Shown in pieces: positions 34,829-44,197 of a stretch of 64,000 nucleotides of DNA. The position numbers and the translations under genes are program-made. Origin of the DNA: a bacterium (GTDB taxonomy: Bacteria; UBP15; UBA6099; JAJRTR01); assembly GCA_024278215.1 (NCBI GenBank), contig JAJRTR010000052.1, positions 1 through 64,000 on the forward strand. The letters are read 5' to 3'. Every line of letters starts with the position of its first letter. Within the stretch, counting starts at the first letter, position 1. Under the pieces are notes generated by a model. The model did no database searches, was not told where the DNA came from, and saw nothing but the letters and a program-made list of their open reading frames with translations.

Positions 34829-35671
34829 TTATCCGTTCATTCCGAGAAGTTTCAATACACCAAACCCCTGGGCGTTGGACTGCGATAGTGCGGAAAGGCT
34901 AACCTGGTTGAGCAACTGTGCCCTGACCTGACTGGAAATAGTCAAAGCGAAGTCCGTGTCTGCAATTCTTGAGTTTGCGGCGGCGTTATTGATGCGCTGT
35001 GTGTAGAGATCGTTTGTGGCGTACTGGAGCCTGTTTTCTGTGACTCCCAGATCGACTCTTGCGTTGGAAACCTGTTCGAGCGCCGTGTCGATTTCATCTA
35101 TTGCGTTCTGGGAATTAGTCACATTGGAAACGTCGGAAGCGGCGAGCCCCATCGAGTTGGATGTGCTTTCGTCGAGTGTCACGTCAAGCTGCTGGTCAGG
35201 CGAATTGTCGGGGCCGACCTGGGCCGCCTGGGTACCATAAGTGCCGTTGAGCAGGTCTTTAGTGTTGAATTGTGCGGCGTTGCCGGATCTTGTAAGTTCG
35301 CTTTTCAACGACTGGTATTCAGCATCGAGATTTGCCCTGTCTGCATCCGTGAGTGTTGCTTCATTTGATGATCTTACGGCGAGGTCCCTCATTCTTACGA
35401 GTACATCCTGCTGGTTTGCCAGGGTCGAGTCCGCCGTGCGGGTAAGATTTACCGTGTCCTGGGCGTTGTAAACAGCCTGATCGATGCCGCTGATCTGTGA
35501 GCGGAACATCTGGGAAATTGCAAGACCGCTGGGGTCTATTCCTGCATTGATCAGCCTGTTGCCGGAAGATAGTTGTGCGATGTTTTTGTTTATTAGTAGT
35601 GAGTTCACTCTCATCGCATTCATCGCGAATAGTGATGAGGTATTGCCTACGCTTCCTATTCCTAAAGCCAT
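34829..35671 (-). CDS. fliC: Flagellin (280 residues)
   Basis: Filament subunit of the bacterial flagellum. N-terminal D0/D1 helices include MRVNSLLINKNIAQLSSGNR and INAGIDPSGLAISQMFRSQI; the C-terminal D1/D0 is ANSRIADTDFALTISSQVRA followed by LLGMNG. The central variable domain is small, so this is a compact flagellin. ATG 35671 is chosen because the family N-terminus starts there; a long upstream open frame is not coding. An AGGAGGAG sequence lies far upstream (about 30 bases), so the ribosome site is not obvious. It has its own sigma-70-like promoter and terminator, so it is monocistronic. Confidence 0.93.
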   Translation of the reverse strand: MALGIGSVGNTSSLFAMNAMRVNSLLINKNIAQLSSGNRLINAGIDPSGLAISQMFRSQISGIDQAVYNAQDTVNLTRTADSTLANQQDVLVRMRDLAVRSSNEATLTDADRANLDAEYQSLKSELTRSGNAAQFNTKDLLNGTYGTQAAQVGPDNSPDQQLDVTLDESTSNSMGLAASDVSNVTNSQNAIDEIDTALEQVSNARVDLGVTENRLQYATNDLYTQRINNAAANSRIADTDFALTISSQVRAQLLNQVSLSALSQSNAQGFGVLKLLGMNG

Positions 35672-35731
35672 TTTTACCACCGTCCCTGTGTGTTTTTTTC
35701 TCCTCCTGAGATAGCTTTCGTCCTGATATAT

Positions 35732-35760
35732 ATTAAAACATAATAAATGGAATATGTCAA
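35732..35760 (-). promoter_or_regulatory. Sigma-70-like promoter of the flagellin gene
   Basis: On the minus strand TTGACA (35760-35755) is followed after exactly 17 bases by TTTAAT (35737-35732), one mismatch from TATAAT. It lies about 60 bases before ATG 35671. No sigma-28 (flagellar) signature was seen. Confidence 0.65.
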
Positions 35761-35841
35761 CCCCTGGTTCAGCGGTGCGGAATGATGGGGAGGGTGAGTG
35801 AGTAGAGGCGTGCCTTGTGTAGTTAGTGCTTGCACAGATAG

Positions 35842-35864
35842 CCCGCATTGGTGAAATATGCGGG
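35842..35864. repeat. REP-like palindrome family E (copy E3, inverted)
   Basis: CCCGCATTGGTGAAATATGC plus GGG, the exact inverse of E2 and E5. It lies between the flagellin promoter and the PAS-GAF kinase gene. Confidence 0.75.
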
Positions 35865-36016
35865 TTAACAATTTCCGGTGACAACATCCTGTCGCTTACG
35901 ACGCGATTAAGAACCTGCCGTATGCGTCGCGAAAATGTTATCATAAAAACTATCTGCATTATTACCCGGAATAGTGTAGAATATCCGGCAGCAACCAGAC
36001 AGGAGCAACTTGATAG

Positions 36017-37681
36017 ATGGACAGAAGTGAAATTGAAAAACTTTTTCCGGCCCTCATCGAAAACACAAATGATGTGATTACGATTATTTCAATTGGGGGC
36101 GATTTGTTATATATCAATTACACCGACTACGGCAACAAAAAGTTGCTGTATAGTGCAGACGACCTGATGGGAGCTTCATGGAAAAAATATATAAAACCGA
36201 TTGCCGGCGGTGTTTCTCTCGATGAAATATTTGAATCTGTAGCCAGAGGGAATGAATGGTACGGGGAAATACCGATGGCAAACGCGGACGGAAGCGAATT
36301 ATTGATTCAATCCCGCTTTTTCCCTATACGAAACGAGAAGAGAGAGACTACCCATATCGGTGGAATGCACAGGGATATTACAACGATAAAGAAGCAGATG
36401 AAATTCTCGGATTTCAGGGTGAAAACAGAAAAAACCATATCGAGGATATCAAAGAGATTCATACCGCCGTTCGACCTGAATGCGGCAATAGATGAATCAC
36501 TCGAGGACATCGGCAGTCTCTTTCAGGTCGACAGAGCATATATTTTCCGCATCGATAATGACTCCTTCACAGCCAGCAACACAAACGAATGGGTAGCGGA
36601 AGGGATAGAGCCGCAGAAAGACAATCTCCAGGATTTCGACATGCGCATGGTGCCGTGGTGGAATGAGTATATAAAAGAAGGCCGTACGGTGAATATATAT
36701 GACGTGTCAACACTGCCCGAAGAGGCGACCGCCGAAAGAGAAATGCTCGAAGCGCAGGGGATAAAATCAATTATCGTTGTGCACTCCCGGCCCGGAAGCG
36801 CGCTGGCCGGTTTCATGGGTCTGGACAGTGTGAAAAGAAAAAGGTACTGGGCCGCCGAAGACGAGACCATGCTGAAGACGGCATGGGAGATAATATCGAG
36901 AGGGATCGAGCATGACAGGGGCGAGACGGAGCGACGCCTGCTTATAGACCATTTGATCGAAACGAAAAAATACGAGGCTGTAGGCAGGCTCGCGGCCGGT
37001 GTCGCTCACGATTTCAACAATCTTATGGCGGTCATCATGGGAAGTGTGTCGCTACTGCGCAACATCGACCTTGCAGGAGATAAAGTCGCCTCGAGATGCC
37101 TGGACGATATTATGGAAGCCTCGGTTTGTGCAAACAGCCTGACCTCAAGCCTTCTCTCCTTTTCCCGGCAGGACAGCCTTCAGATGTTCGATGTCGACAT
37201 CGCGGCACTGGTGACGGAAACATGCAGGCTGGCACGCAGCAACCTGTCTGAAACGATACGAATCGAAGAAACCTTCGAAGAAAGTCTGGAGCAGATATTT
37301 TGCGACCGGAACAGGATTTTCCAGACTATTGTCGCGATATTGCTGAATGCCGGAGACGCGCTTCCGGATGGCGGTCTCATCAGAATAAATGTTTCACATA
37401 CTAAATATAAAAAGTCGAGATCAAGCCCGCATTTTAAAATATCGAAAGGTGATTATCTCAAAATCTCAATATCAGACAACGGGATCGGGATGGATCGTGA
37501 TGTTGCCGAAAAAATATTCGATCCTTTCTTTACAACCAAGGACCCCGACAGAGGCATCGGCCTGGGCCTGTCTCACGCATACGGCGTGGTCAGCGACCAC
37601 AAAGGCGCTATTTTTATCGAGACCGCACCGGGCAGAGGGTCCACGTTCGATGTCCTGCTGCCTTTCGCGACGGGCTGTTAA
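36017..37681 (+). CDS. Cytoplasmic PAS-GAF histidine kinase
   Basis: A 554-residue protein without membrane helices. PAS at about 5-130 (ending [13 protein letters not shown]), GAF at about 150-310 ([12 protein letters not shown], then [12 protein letters not shown]), a dimerisation helix with phospho-acceptor His in [15 protein letters not shown] (about H335), and an HATPase domain with [27 protein letters not shown] and [11 protein letters not shown]. The HDFNN box puts it in the family of kinases that often have a receiver, but none is attached. No response regulator is adjacent, so its partner is unknown. Confidence 0.9.
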   Translation: MDRSEIEKLFPALIENTNDVITIISIGGDLLYINYTDYGNKKLLYSADDLMGASWKKYIKPIAGGVSLDEIFESVARGNEWYGEIPMANADGSELLIQSRFFPIRNEKRETTHIGGMHRDITTIKKQMKFSDFRVKTEKTISRISKRFIPPFDLNAAIDESLEDIGSLFQVDRAYIFRIDNDSFTASNTNEWVAEGIEPQKDNLQDFDMRMVPWWNEYIKEGRTVNIYDVSTLPEEATAEREMLEAQGIKSIIVVHSRPGSALAGFMGLDSVKRKRYWAAEDETMLKTAWEIISRGIEHDRGETERRLLIDHLIETKKYEAVGRLAAGVAHDFNNLMAVIMGSVSLLRNIDLAGDKVASRCLDDIMEASVCANSLTSSLLSFSRQDSLQMFDVDIAALVTETCRLARSNLSETIRIEETFEESLEQIFCDRNRIFQTIVAILLNAGDALPDGGLIRINVSHTKYKKSRSSPHFKISKGDYLKISISDNGIGMDRDVAEKIFDPFFTTKDPDRGIGLGLSHAYGVVSDHKGAIFIETAPGRGSTFDVLLPFATGC

Positions 37682-37702
37682 AAGAGATCTCCGTTACGGA
37701 GA

Positions 37703-39130
37703 TTATTCGTGATAAATGAGTACAGCGTTGGCGATGCCGCGCTCGGTGCCGCCGGGCAGCTGGTTTATGATTTTATCGCCGATCACGATTTCGCTGGAGC
37801 CGCCGCCGTCGAGGTTTATCGCCTGTATCGAGCCGAGCGAAAGAAGGAATTTCGCGAGTTCGTTGAGGGTCATACCTGCACTGCGAGTGTTTCGTCCCTC
37901 GATCACCACAAAGATAATATGATTGTTGTTTGTAATGCCGCAGGCGGTGCGCGGGTTGCGGTCTGCCACGATACCGGATGAAATCGTGAAATCCTCGACA
38001 AGTTTGTCCTGTATCACACTGTCGTGAATCAGCAGTGGCCCGGCGGAGAAACCATATTTTATATTTTTAAGGTCGGGATAGGACGCGAGTGTGACGACGG
38101 CTTTGTCACCTTTCTTTATCTTGTCAAGGAATTCTTTGTGCGAATCGCCGCCGGTAAGAACGAATCCGTCGATGGGTATGGCCGTATCTCCTTTAGAGAA
38201 GCCCGTAACGATGCCGTTGCGAACGATAACGGCGCGTCGGTCGGCGGCGGAGCCTGTGGTTTTCCCGAATTCGGGGGTGAAGATGGAAAGTCGGCCGATG
38301 CCGCCGGGCCAGTTGAGCCTGTGCACGTACTGAAGGTGCTGATCGCCGACTTTGATGCTAAGGCTCGCGTTGGGGCGCATCATCACGGGCACGCCGTCGA
38401 AGTTCAGACCGAAAAAACCGCGATACCTGTCGGGCAGCATGAGTACTTTGCCGCGCACGACGAGCATGTCTATCGGCGCGCCGGAACTCATGTTGAAGTA
38501 GCCGCCGTTTATGCCGATGGCCGCGCCTTTGCGTTTCACCAGCGACGACAGCTTCTCTTTGCCGCCGAGGCGATCGTCCCCGATTGTCACCGCCAGTTTT
38601 ATCTCCGGCCTGTTGAGATCGAGGTCCAGCACATGCGCCGTCATCGGGCCCGCCTCCGTCATAAACTGCTTGTACGTATAATTTATACCCGGCAGGACTT
38701 CCGTTTTTTCTTCCCGCTCTTCGACCTTTGTCGGTATGTATATCAACACATCGTTCGTGCCTGCGACAGGTGTGATTTTATAAGGAAGAATGTATTTCAG
38801 GTCGAGCACGACCCTTACAGTGGTCGGCTCGGGGCGGCCCACACGGATGCTTTTCAGAATCAAATCCGAATAATCCTTTTTGTAGGGTACGAGTTTTGTG
38901 TCGGAGTCTTTGAAATCGATCACGAGCCGCGGCGGGTCTTTGAGCGTAAAGGCGGCGGGAGTGACCGGGGCGGACGAGAACCGGCAGAGAACAGACATGC
39001 CTTCCGCAGTCGATTTGTTGATTACTTCCCGTAGCCACGGCGCTGCCGACGCGGCGGTCGGAAAAACAAGTACAACCAAAAGAGCCAATTGCAAAAGAAA
39101 AGTAATTGTCGCGTAAACTTTTTTTATCAT
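37703..39130 (-). CDS. Exported AMIN-domain phosphodiester glycosidase (NAGPA family)
   Basis: A 475-residue protein. Signal peptide at 1-28 (LLQLALLVVLVFPTAASAA). An AMIN domain at about 30-135 (LVIDFKDSD and TVRVVLDLKY) binds the cell wall. The rest is the NAGPA/phosphodiester glycosidase domain with GINGGYFNMSSGAPIDMLV, PRTACGITNNNHIIFVVIEG and AINLDGGGSSEIVI. Likely an envelope enzyme acting on N-acetylglucosamine-phosphodiester-like bonds. GGAG before ATG 39130 is the start; the upstream open frame begins inside a family A fragment (39151-39178) and is artefactual. Confidence 0.88.
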   Translation of the reverse strand: MIKKVYATITFLLQLALLVVLVFPTAASAAPWLREVINKSTAEGMSVLCRFSSAPVTPAAFTLKDPPRLVIDFKDSDTKLVPYKKDYSDLILKSIRVGRPEPTTVRVVLDLKYILPYKITPVAGTNDVLIYIPTKVEEREEKTEVLPGINYTYKQFMTEAGPMTAHVLDLDLNRPEIKLAVTIGDDRLGGKEKLSSLVKRKGAAIGINGGYFNMSSGAPIDMLVVRGKVLMLPDRYRGFFGLNFDGVPVMMRPNASLSIKVGDQHLQYVHRLNWPGGIGRLSIFTPEFGKTTGSAADRRAVIVRNGIVTGFSKGDTAIPIDGFVLTGGDSHKEFLDKIKKGDKAVVTLASYPDLKNIKYGFSAGPLLIHDSVIQDKLVEDFTISSGIVADRNPRTACGITNNNHIIFVVIEGRNTRSAGMTLNELAKFLLSLGSIQAINLDGGGSSEIVIGDKIINQLPGGTERGIANAVLIYHE

Positions 39131-39150
39131 GTTATCTCCGTGTGCAGTCG

Positions 39151-39178
39151 TACATCTTTTCTTTGTAGACACGACACC
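39151..39178. repeat. Repeat family A fragment
   Basis: TACATCTTTTCTTTGTAGAC matches the right interior of A2 and A3 (TTACATCTTTTCTTTGTTGA). It sits just upstream of the NAGPA gene and creates a false N-terminal extension of its frame. Confidence 0.55.
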
Positions 39179-39227
39179 AGTGGACAGTTATCCATATTAT
39201 ATGTTCCGTCTTTCCGAACGACCGGTT

Positions 39228-41141
39228 CTACCAGAGATAATCCTGCCAGCGTGTGACCCTGGGGCGTTGCCAGACGGATTGCGGGTTACGGATATTGCCG
39301 CTGATGTCGCACCTGGCATCATAAGTCGCGAGCGACGATTTATCGGAAGCCGCGATATAGGGGCTCAGACCTGCGAACTCGCGTGCCCGTTCCGGCGACA
39401 GGCGGCCTCGCGCCACCAGTTGCAACTTCCCGTCGTATCCGATCGAGCCGTTGGCGTTTACATCGAAACCGTTGCCGCTTACCGTAGCGCCGGCCACCCG
39501 GATGTTGTGCCGAGAGAACTCGATGCCGACTTCCGCAATGTCGAAATCAAGTGTCTGGTATGAATAATCCACATGTCCGCCGCTGTATGGGTTCGTGACA
39601 TAACCGGAGCGCAATTTGATATTCGCGGTTCCGCCTGAAATTCCGCTGTCGCCGAACGAACCGTAAAGTTTTATTTCGCTCTCGAGCATACCGCTGATTT
39701 TGTTCCTGAGTGAAGGGAAGTACGCCGCGATGTATGAAGCATCCGCGGCATCGAGTGTCAGGCCGAGAGAGAAATCGTTGTCCCCGTTGAGCCCGTTGGC
39801 AGGCAGAGCGCCGCCGATGTCCGCCCAGCCGCCGGCGGACCAGCGTTCGGCTTCTATACTGATACCGGTCAGCCTCAGTCGTTCCTTTCGCGTTTTCAGC
39901 CTTGCCGTTATGCTTTCCACCGGTATCTCGACAATCGTGCCTCGCAGACCGCTCGCCCGTCCGAGTGCCGGCGCAGGCACTTTAAGCGTAACGTGCTCGA
40001 TGCTGATGTTCCCGCTGTCCACAACAGGCTGTCCGCCCGTCAGGCTGCCGCTTACTTTCGCGTAGCCCGATATCGTTCCTTCCGGTGCATACTGGAATCC
40101 CAGTGCATTCCTGAAAAGCCTCTGCATACTCAGGTCGGAAAGCACAAAAGAAAAGTTGTACGGCATAGCTTCATCGGAAAAATCGACATTGCCCGAGCCC
40201 GTTATTCTCTCCGTTCCGACGCCCGCCTTAATATCGGTTATGGCCATCGTCTTTCCTACAAGCGAGAATCTCACGTCCACGTCGCGTGTCGAAACATCAC
40301 CGGAGACAATCGGCTCCGTGTAAGAACCTTCGATGATAAACGAAAACCTGCCCACACCGCCTGGGAAATTGGGCGGATTCCGCTGCTTGCGAAAAAACAT
40401 ATCCTTCATGACATCGCCGAGCGTTGTGAAATCGAAGTTTTCGGAATGGCCCTTGAAATGAAAGCCTTCATCGACACATGGAGCGATATTGCCCTTGAGA
40501 GAAACACGCGATGAGAATGATGTCAGCTCGAGGTCCGCGCCTATCTCAAGTTCCGGAGTGAGCCCCATGACGCCGTCGATCACGGCGAGTTCGAGCGAGT
40601 CCTTCCACGCGACGCCCGGCGGTGGTTCTACCAGCACACGGCCCTTTTTCACTGTTATTCGCGCGGGGAATGAATCCAGAGGCGTGGAAGGATCGCATCC
40701 GGTCGCTCTGTCGAGCCAGTACGAGATGTTGTAGCTGCCGTCCGGTTCCTCATAAATCGTCAGGCGCGGATTTTCGAGAACCACTTCGCGAAGTTTCATT
40801 TTTCCCGCTATCAGCGAAGGGATGTCCGCGGCAAGCAGCACTTTGTCCACAGTCAGGTCGGGCAGTTTCAGTGCGCTGGCCGGTGAAGTGACGCGCACAC
40901 CTTCAAGCACGATTCTCAGGCCCGGTGTTACCGATATTCTCTTCACGCGCAGGTCGCACTTTAGCGAATCCCTTAAAAAAGACACTGCTTCGTCCTGTAT
41001 CCGGTGTGTCAGCAGCCATAGAGCGCCGTATATTGTAATGAAGATTATAAAAACGGCAATGAAGGGACCGGGGTGGCGCCGCAGCCAGTCATATACGGCG
41101 TATCCCATCGAGTTCGCCGCCTGTTTTGAACCTTCCGCCAT
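39228..41141 (-). CDS. AsmA-like envelope protein
   Basis: A 637-residue protein with one N-terminal membrane helix (PGPFIAVFIIFITIYGALWLL, about 25-45) and a long periplasmic beta-rich region. The pattern VTPGLRIVLEGVRVTSP and KMKLREVVLENPRLTIYEEP is typical of AsmA/DUF748 proteins, now thought to help move phospholipids or other lipids to the outer membrane. The C-terminal end shows the AsmA-like glycine/asparagine-rich strands (VDYSYQTLDFDIAEVGIEFS). It stands in tandem with the NAGPA gene. The lipid role is from family knowledge only. Confidence 0.82.
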   Translation of the reverse strand: MAEGSKQAANSMGYAVYDWLRRHPGPFIAVFIIFITIYGALWLLTHRIQDEAVSFLRDSLKCDLRVKRISVTPGLRIVLEGVRVTSPASALKLPDLTVDKVLLAADIPSLIAGKMKLREVVLENPRLTIYEEPDGSYNISYWLDRATGCDPSTPLDSFPARITVKKGRVLVEPPPGVAWKDSLELAVIDGVMGLTPELEIGADLELTSFSSRVSLKGNIAPCVDEGFHFKGHSENFDFTTLGDVMKDMFFRKQRNPPNFPGGVGRFSFIIEGSYTEPIVSGDVSTRDVDVRFSLVGKTMAITDIKAGVGTERITGSGNVDFSDEAMPYNFSFVLSDLSMQRLFRNALGFQYAPEGTISGYAKVSGSLTGGQPVVDSGNISIEHVTLKVPAPALGRASGLRGTIVEIPVESITARLKTRKERLRLTGISIEAERWSAGGWADIGGALPANGLNGDNDFSLGLTLDAADASYIAAYFPSLRNKISGMLESEIKLYGSFGDSGISGGTANIKLRSGYVTNPYSGGHVDYSYQTLDFDIAEVGIEFSRHNIRVAGATVSGNGFDVNANGSIGYDGKLQLVARGRLSPERAREFAGLSPYIAASDKSSLATYDARCDISGNIRNPQSVWQRPRVTRWQDYLW

Positions 41142-41174
41142 CTAAAGACTGCCTTTCATTTCTCTCACTCCCCT

Positions 41175-41352
41175 GAGCCAATTGCAAAATTATGTTCGAA
41201 GCGAGGTCGAACGAAATTATTCAGAAGCAAGACGGAGGTGCAAAATCCCCGCAGGCGTACTTGCAGAGTACGTTGAGGAAGATTTTGTGCCGACAACGCT
41301 GCTGTTGACAATTGCAGCCGACCGCAGGCGAATCAGAATTCTGCAATCGGCT
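41175..41352. repeat. Repeat family C (full copy C4)
   Basis: The longest copy. It starts GAGCCAATTGCAAAATTATG and ends TCAGAATTCTGCAATCGGCT, so the ends are inverted repeats. Inside are CGAGGTCGAACGAAATTATT, GCAGGCGTACTTGCAGAGTA and GCAGCCGACCGCAGGCG. The 178-base element has no coding frame. Copies C1-C3 and C5-C7 are parts of it. Confidence 0.75.
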
Positions 41353-41398
41353 TCCCTGTATAAGTCATTTTACCTTCGTCACGACGGCAGCAAGCCAT

Positions 41399-42076
41399 TC
41401 ATACCGAAAACGGCCGACCGTATTTCCCGCGCGACGCAATCTTATCGAGCGGTTTGCGCGGTCTCGCCTTCGGCTCATGGTCGGGCACACCGATAGTCAG
41501 CAGTGCGAGCAGATAGACGTCTTCCGGCAGGCCGAGATCGCTTTTCAACTCGGCGTACAAGTCGCTTTTCTTCTTTGCCGTATCGTTGTTGAACGCCCCG
41601 ACAATCGTCATACCGAGCCCCTGGTTGACCGCCTCGATACCCATGAAACCATAGGCTATGCCGAGTTGCTCGAATGTCCGCGCAAGTATCATCGCAGGCC
41701 CGTTCTCGGCAACGCAGAACAGTGGGTCCTCGAGCATCACCTTGTCGATAATCGCTTCGTTGACCTTCATAACGCCCGCCTCGACAAGTTCCATCAGGGC
41801 TTCCTTGTTTTTCGGTTTGTCCCACGCGCTGATGTCGCCGCATACGCCTATAACGACCGGCGCGGCTCCCACGAACTTCTGCCCTTTCGACAGTTTGACC
41901 AGCTTATCCTTTGTTTCACGGTCTTCGATGACCAGAAAATGCCAGGGCTGCACATTTTCCCACGAAGGCGCGCGCCGACCGGCTTCAAGTATTTTCAGTA
42001 TTTTTTCGTCCGGTACTTTTTCGTCCTTGAACTTCCTGATGCTGCGCCATTTCGCAATAGCTTCCGTCGCTTCCAT
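41399..42076 (-). CDS. Nitroreductase-family flavoprotein
   Basis: A 225-residue FMN-dependent reductase. Family signs are RSIRKFKDEKVPDEKILKIL at the N-terminus, APSWENVQPWHFLVI, a central GPAMILARTFEQLGIAYGFM and the C-terminal ALLTIGVPDHEPKARPRKPL. Substrates of the family range from quinones to nitroaromatics; none can be chosen here. It ends KYGRPFSV. It stands apart from neighbours by about 270 bases, followed on the same strand by family C repeat C4. Confidence 0.88.
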   Translation of the reverse strand: MEATEAIAKWRSIRKFKDEKVPDEKILKILEAGRRAPSWENVQPWHFLVIEDRETKDKLVKLSKGQKFVGAAPVVIGVCGDISAWDKPKNKEALMELVEAGVMKVNEAIIDKVMLEDPLFCVAENGPAMILARTFEQLGIAYGFMGIEAVNQGLGMTIVGAFNNDTAKKKSDLYAELKSDLGLPEDVYLLALLTIGVPDHEPKARPRKPLDKIASRGKYGRPFSV

Positions 42077-42345
42077 TGTCTACCTCGCCACTCTCCGGTG
42101 TGTCGCGGCCAACGTCGGGCAGGCGCGTGCTCATACTGCGCTTATATATGAAACGTTGCCGGTTGCCGGAATCTTTCGGATGTTAGATTATAAAAAGTAC
42201 TTTTCATCCCGAACATTCTATTTATTAAGCCGGGATATTTCAACGAAGTTGCACAAAAGCAGGAGAAGAAAAGGCCGGGTCGAGTCTTCATTCGAGGCGG
42301 TTTCAGCCGGTCGCGGCGGAACGTGGTGTTACCGTCCGCGCGCGT

Positions 42346-42771
42346 TCAACCCGCGTTTATCTTGCGGGCGATGCGCGAGAGGGGATGCCCTTTGGCCTTG
42401 ATGTCGAGCCGGTTGAACCAGCCGAATGGAGTTCGCACGGAATCAAAACCCTGCTCTTTAAGGTTCGCATTCACGGAATCCATAATTTCTATCGCTTTCG
42501 CGGGCGCGCCGAGTTTTGCGAAAAGATGCGCGAAGGGATGCACGACGATGTTGCCTACTTTCAGCGCGCGCGCGTGAGAGGCGATTTCATCGGCAGCTTT
42601 CCCGGCGATTATTTCAGGGTTCTTTTCATCTTTACGCTCGACACACGTGTATACGATCAGCGCTTCTTCGACGTATGTCTCGCCGTCGCCGGGGTCCTCG
42701 ACAATGCCGCCGCGACCCTTTTCCGTTATCGTACATTTGAATGAATCCACGTGCCATATAAGCATTCTCAT
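42346..42771 (-). CDS. Free-standing archaeal-type threonyl-tRNA editing domain protein
   Basis: A 141-residue protein that is the whole tRNA-Thr_ED domain without a synthetase. Signs are MRMLIWHVDSFKCTI at the start, the His-rich NIVVHPFAHLFAKLG (H78, H82) and TPFGWFNRLDIKAKGHPLS at 114-132. In archaeal ThrRS this domain removes mis-attached serine and is related to D-aminoacyl-tRNA deacylases. At the position after PFG[YW][YF], where archaeal editing domains have a functional Lys (also K119 in the SepRS fusion here), this protein has Asn120. AGGAG 8 bases upstream supports the ATG. A free form suggests trans-editing; activity and substrate are unknown. Confidence 0.82.
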   Translation of the reverse strand: MRMLIWHVDSFKCTITEKGRGGIVEDPGDGETYVEEALIVYTCVERKDEKNPEIIAGKAADEIASHARALKVGNIVVHPFAHLFAKLGAPAKAIEIMDSVNANLKEQGFDSVRTPFGWFNRLDIKAKGHPLSRIARKINAG

Positions 42772-42789
42772 ATTGTTGCTCCTGACCCG

Positions 42790-42945
42790 GCATAGCCGGT
42801 TTTAAACCACGCACACGGACTTCGCGTGTGAAAAGTTCGGATTCTTATTCTGCTTTACCCGATAAAAATTTCCCGGAGACTACTCCGGAGTTGAGATAAA
42901 CCATGTGTGCCGCGCTCAAACCGCTTTTGTCCGGGCACGAGCAGC
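42790..42945. repeat. Repeat family D (copy D1)
   Basis: CCGGCATAGCCGGTTTTAAA starts it and GCTCAAACCGCTTTTGTCCG with GGGCACGAGCAGCAATGC ends it. Related pieces lie at 43642, 53380 and 61088. It fills most of the 309-base gap before the VOC gene. Confidence 0.5.
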
Positions 42946-43080
42946 AATGCTTGCAGAACTGTCCGTGCCGACCGTTTCTGCACATTTCAACAAGCTGTTC
43001 TGCTCCATATCGGCACAGTCGGCTTTATGCCTGTTATGATTTTCATCGTTCCCATGGTCTGCCTTGCTAATGCCGAAGTA

Positions 43081-43617
43081 TTATGAGGGAAACGGCTTAT
43101 TATCTTTTATATCTTCATATAGCGTGCGATATTTGCCGCGAGTGTTTATTTTCGCCAGAATGCCACCTAATATGCGCCCCGGCCAGTACAGCTTCTTCAT
43201 ATCGATAAGCTCTACGAGATTACCATCCGGATCGCGAGTAAATACAAAATCTGTTCCAAGATTATTCTTAACCGGACAGATAAACTCTATTCCTTCTCTT
43301 TTTAAACGCTCCATAACTTTCGGTAGTTTTTTTACATCAAGTGCAAGGTGAGTTATTCCCGGCCTGTTCCAGACAACCTTCTGATGCTCTCCGCCTAAAG
43401 GCTGAAAATGAAAAAGTTCGACAAAACCGCCATTGCCGGTTCTTAACAGAAATAATGTGACCTTCGTGCCGTCCTCCAGCCCATATATGTCTCTTACCTG
43501 ATCCTCGGGTACATCCAGCGCTTCCAACAGAGGTATTCCTAATATCTCATGATAAAAACACAATGATTTTTGAATATCCGAGCAAGTGATTCCAACCTGA
43601 GCAAGCGATCTTACCAT
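43081..43617 (-). CDS. VOC-family (glyoxalase/epimerase-like) protein
   Basis: A 178-residue protein with two paired beta-alpha-beta-beta-beta modules. VRSLAQVGITCSDIQKSLCF and ITHLALDVKKLPKVMERLKR give the metal-site pattern (usually His/Glu), and FTRDPDGNLVELIDMKKLYW gives the final Glu. The family includes glyoxalase I, methylmalonyl-CoA epimerase and extradiol dioxygenases, so the reaction cannot be set. GAAAGGTG upstream selects ATG 43617. Followed by no operon partner. Confidence 0.82.
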   Translation of the reverse strand: MVRSLAQVGITCSDIQKSLCFYHEILGIPLLEALDVPEDQVRDIYGLEDGTKVTLFLLRTGNGGFVELFHFQPLGGEHQKVVWNRPGITHLALDVKKLPKVMERLKREGIEFICPVKNNLGTDFVFTRDPDGNLVELIDMKKLYWPGRILGGILAKINTRGKYRTLYEDIKDNKPFPS

Positions 43618-43641
43618 AATAATCACCTTTCTTTCCTATCC

Positions 43642-43700
43642 CGGCATAGCCGGAACCAAACCGGCTCGTTCGTGACCGAATAAAAGCTGTTTGTACACGA
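43642..43700. repeat. Repeat family D (copy D2)
   Basis: CCGGCATAGCCGGAACCAAA followed by CGGCTCGTTCGTGACCGAAT. It resembles D1 and D3 (ACCGGAACCAAAAAGGTCGC). Confidence 0.5.
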
Positions 43701-43730
43701 CACACTGGTAACAGTATTATGCAGCAATCT

Positions 43731-43755
43731 TTTGCCTTTTACAAAAACGCACAAG
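43731..43755. repeat. Repeat family A, solo right end (A6)
   Basis: TTTTACAAAAACGCACAAG is the same terminal sequence as in A5 (56574-56593), without a partner end nearby. Confidence 0.55.
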
Positions 43756-43968
43756 TTCGGATATTATATCTTCATACTCACATTAATATCAACCTTCAAT
43801 CGTCGTTGCCGATCAAGAAGCACAAGCTTTTTCGTGACAGTTCGCAGTTGGCTTCGCTTCAGAATTCCCCGCATAGCCCGGCTTTCTCACAAAGAAATCC
43901 GGATCGTGTTCCGGAGTTCAGGCATGGTATTGACTGAATGCTCTACGTTCATTACTCTTGTAAGCATA

Positions 43969-44101
43969 ATACCGGTTACTTAAGTTCATGACCGGCACAG
44001 TCGAGACGCCTGTGCCACTGTGCCACTGTACCTCATAATAATATCGCGGCAGTATGGACCAGGCGTCTCGACTGTCGCAAAAGCGTTAAACAACCGGTAT
44101 T
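43969..44101. mobile_element. MITE-like repeat family B (divergent copy B3)
   Basis: Ends AATACCGGTTACTTAAG and (reverse) AATACCGGTTGTTTAACG resemble the B1/B2 termini. The interior is different: a 16-base inverted repeat ACAGTCGAGACGCCTG...CAGGCGTCTCGACTGT with about 45 bases between. It is also a candidate strong RNA hairpin. Confidence 0.55.
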
Positions 44102-44197
44102 GCTTGTAAGCAACAACTTGTGCGGCAACATGTTGAATACAGCGGCGGAGAAAAAGTGCAGCCGAATGTGTATATGCGCAGATGGGAAGGTCTAATT

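Noticed and set aside
35672-35959. N-terminal extension of the flagellin frame by about 96 codons
   Set aside because: The flagellin family begins at MALGIGSVGN (35671); the extension covers the promoter.
38024-39034. 336-codon plus-strand open frame
   Set aside because: Shadow of the AMIN/NAGPA gene; no ribosome site or motif.
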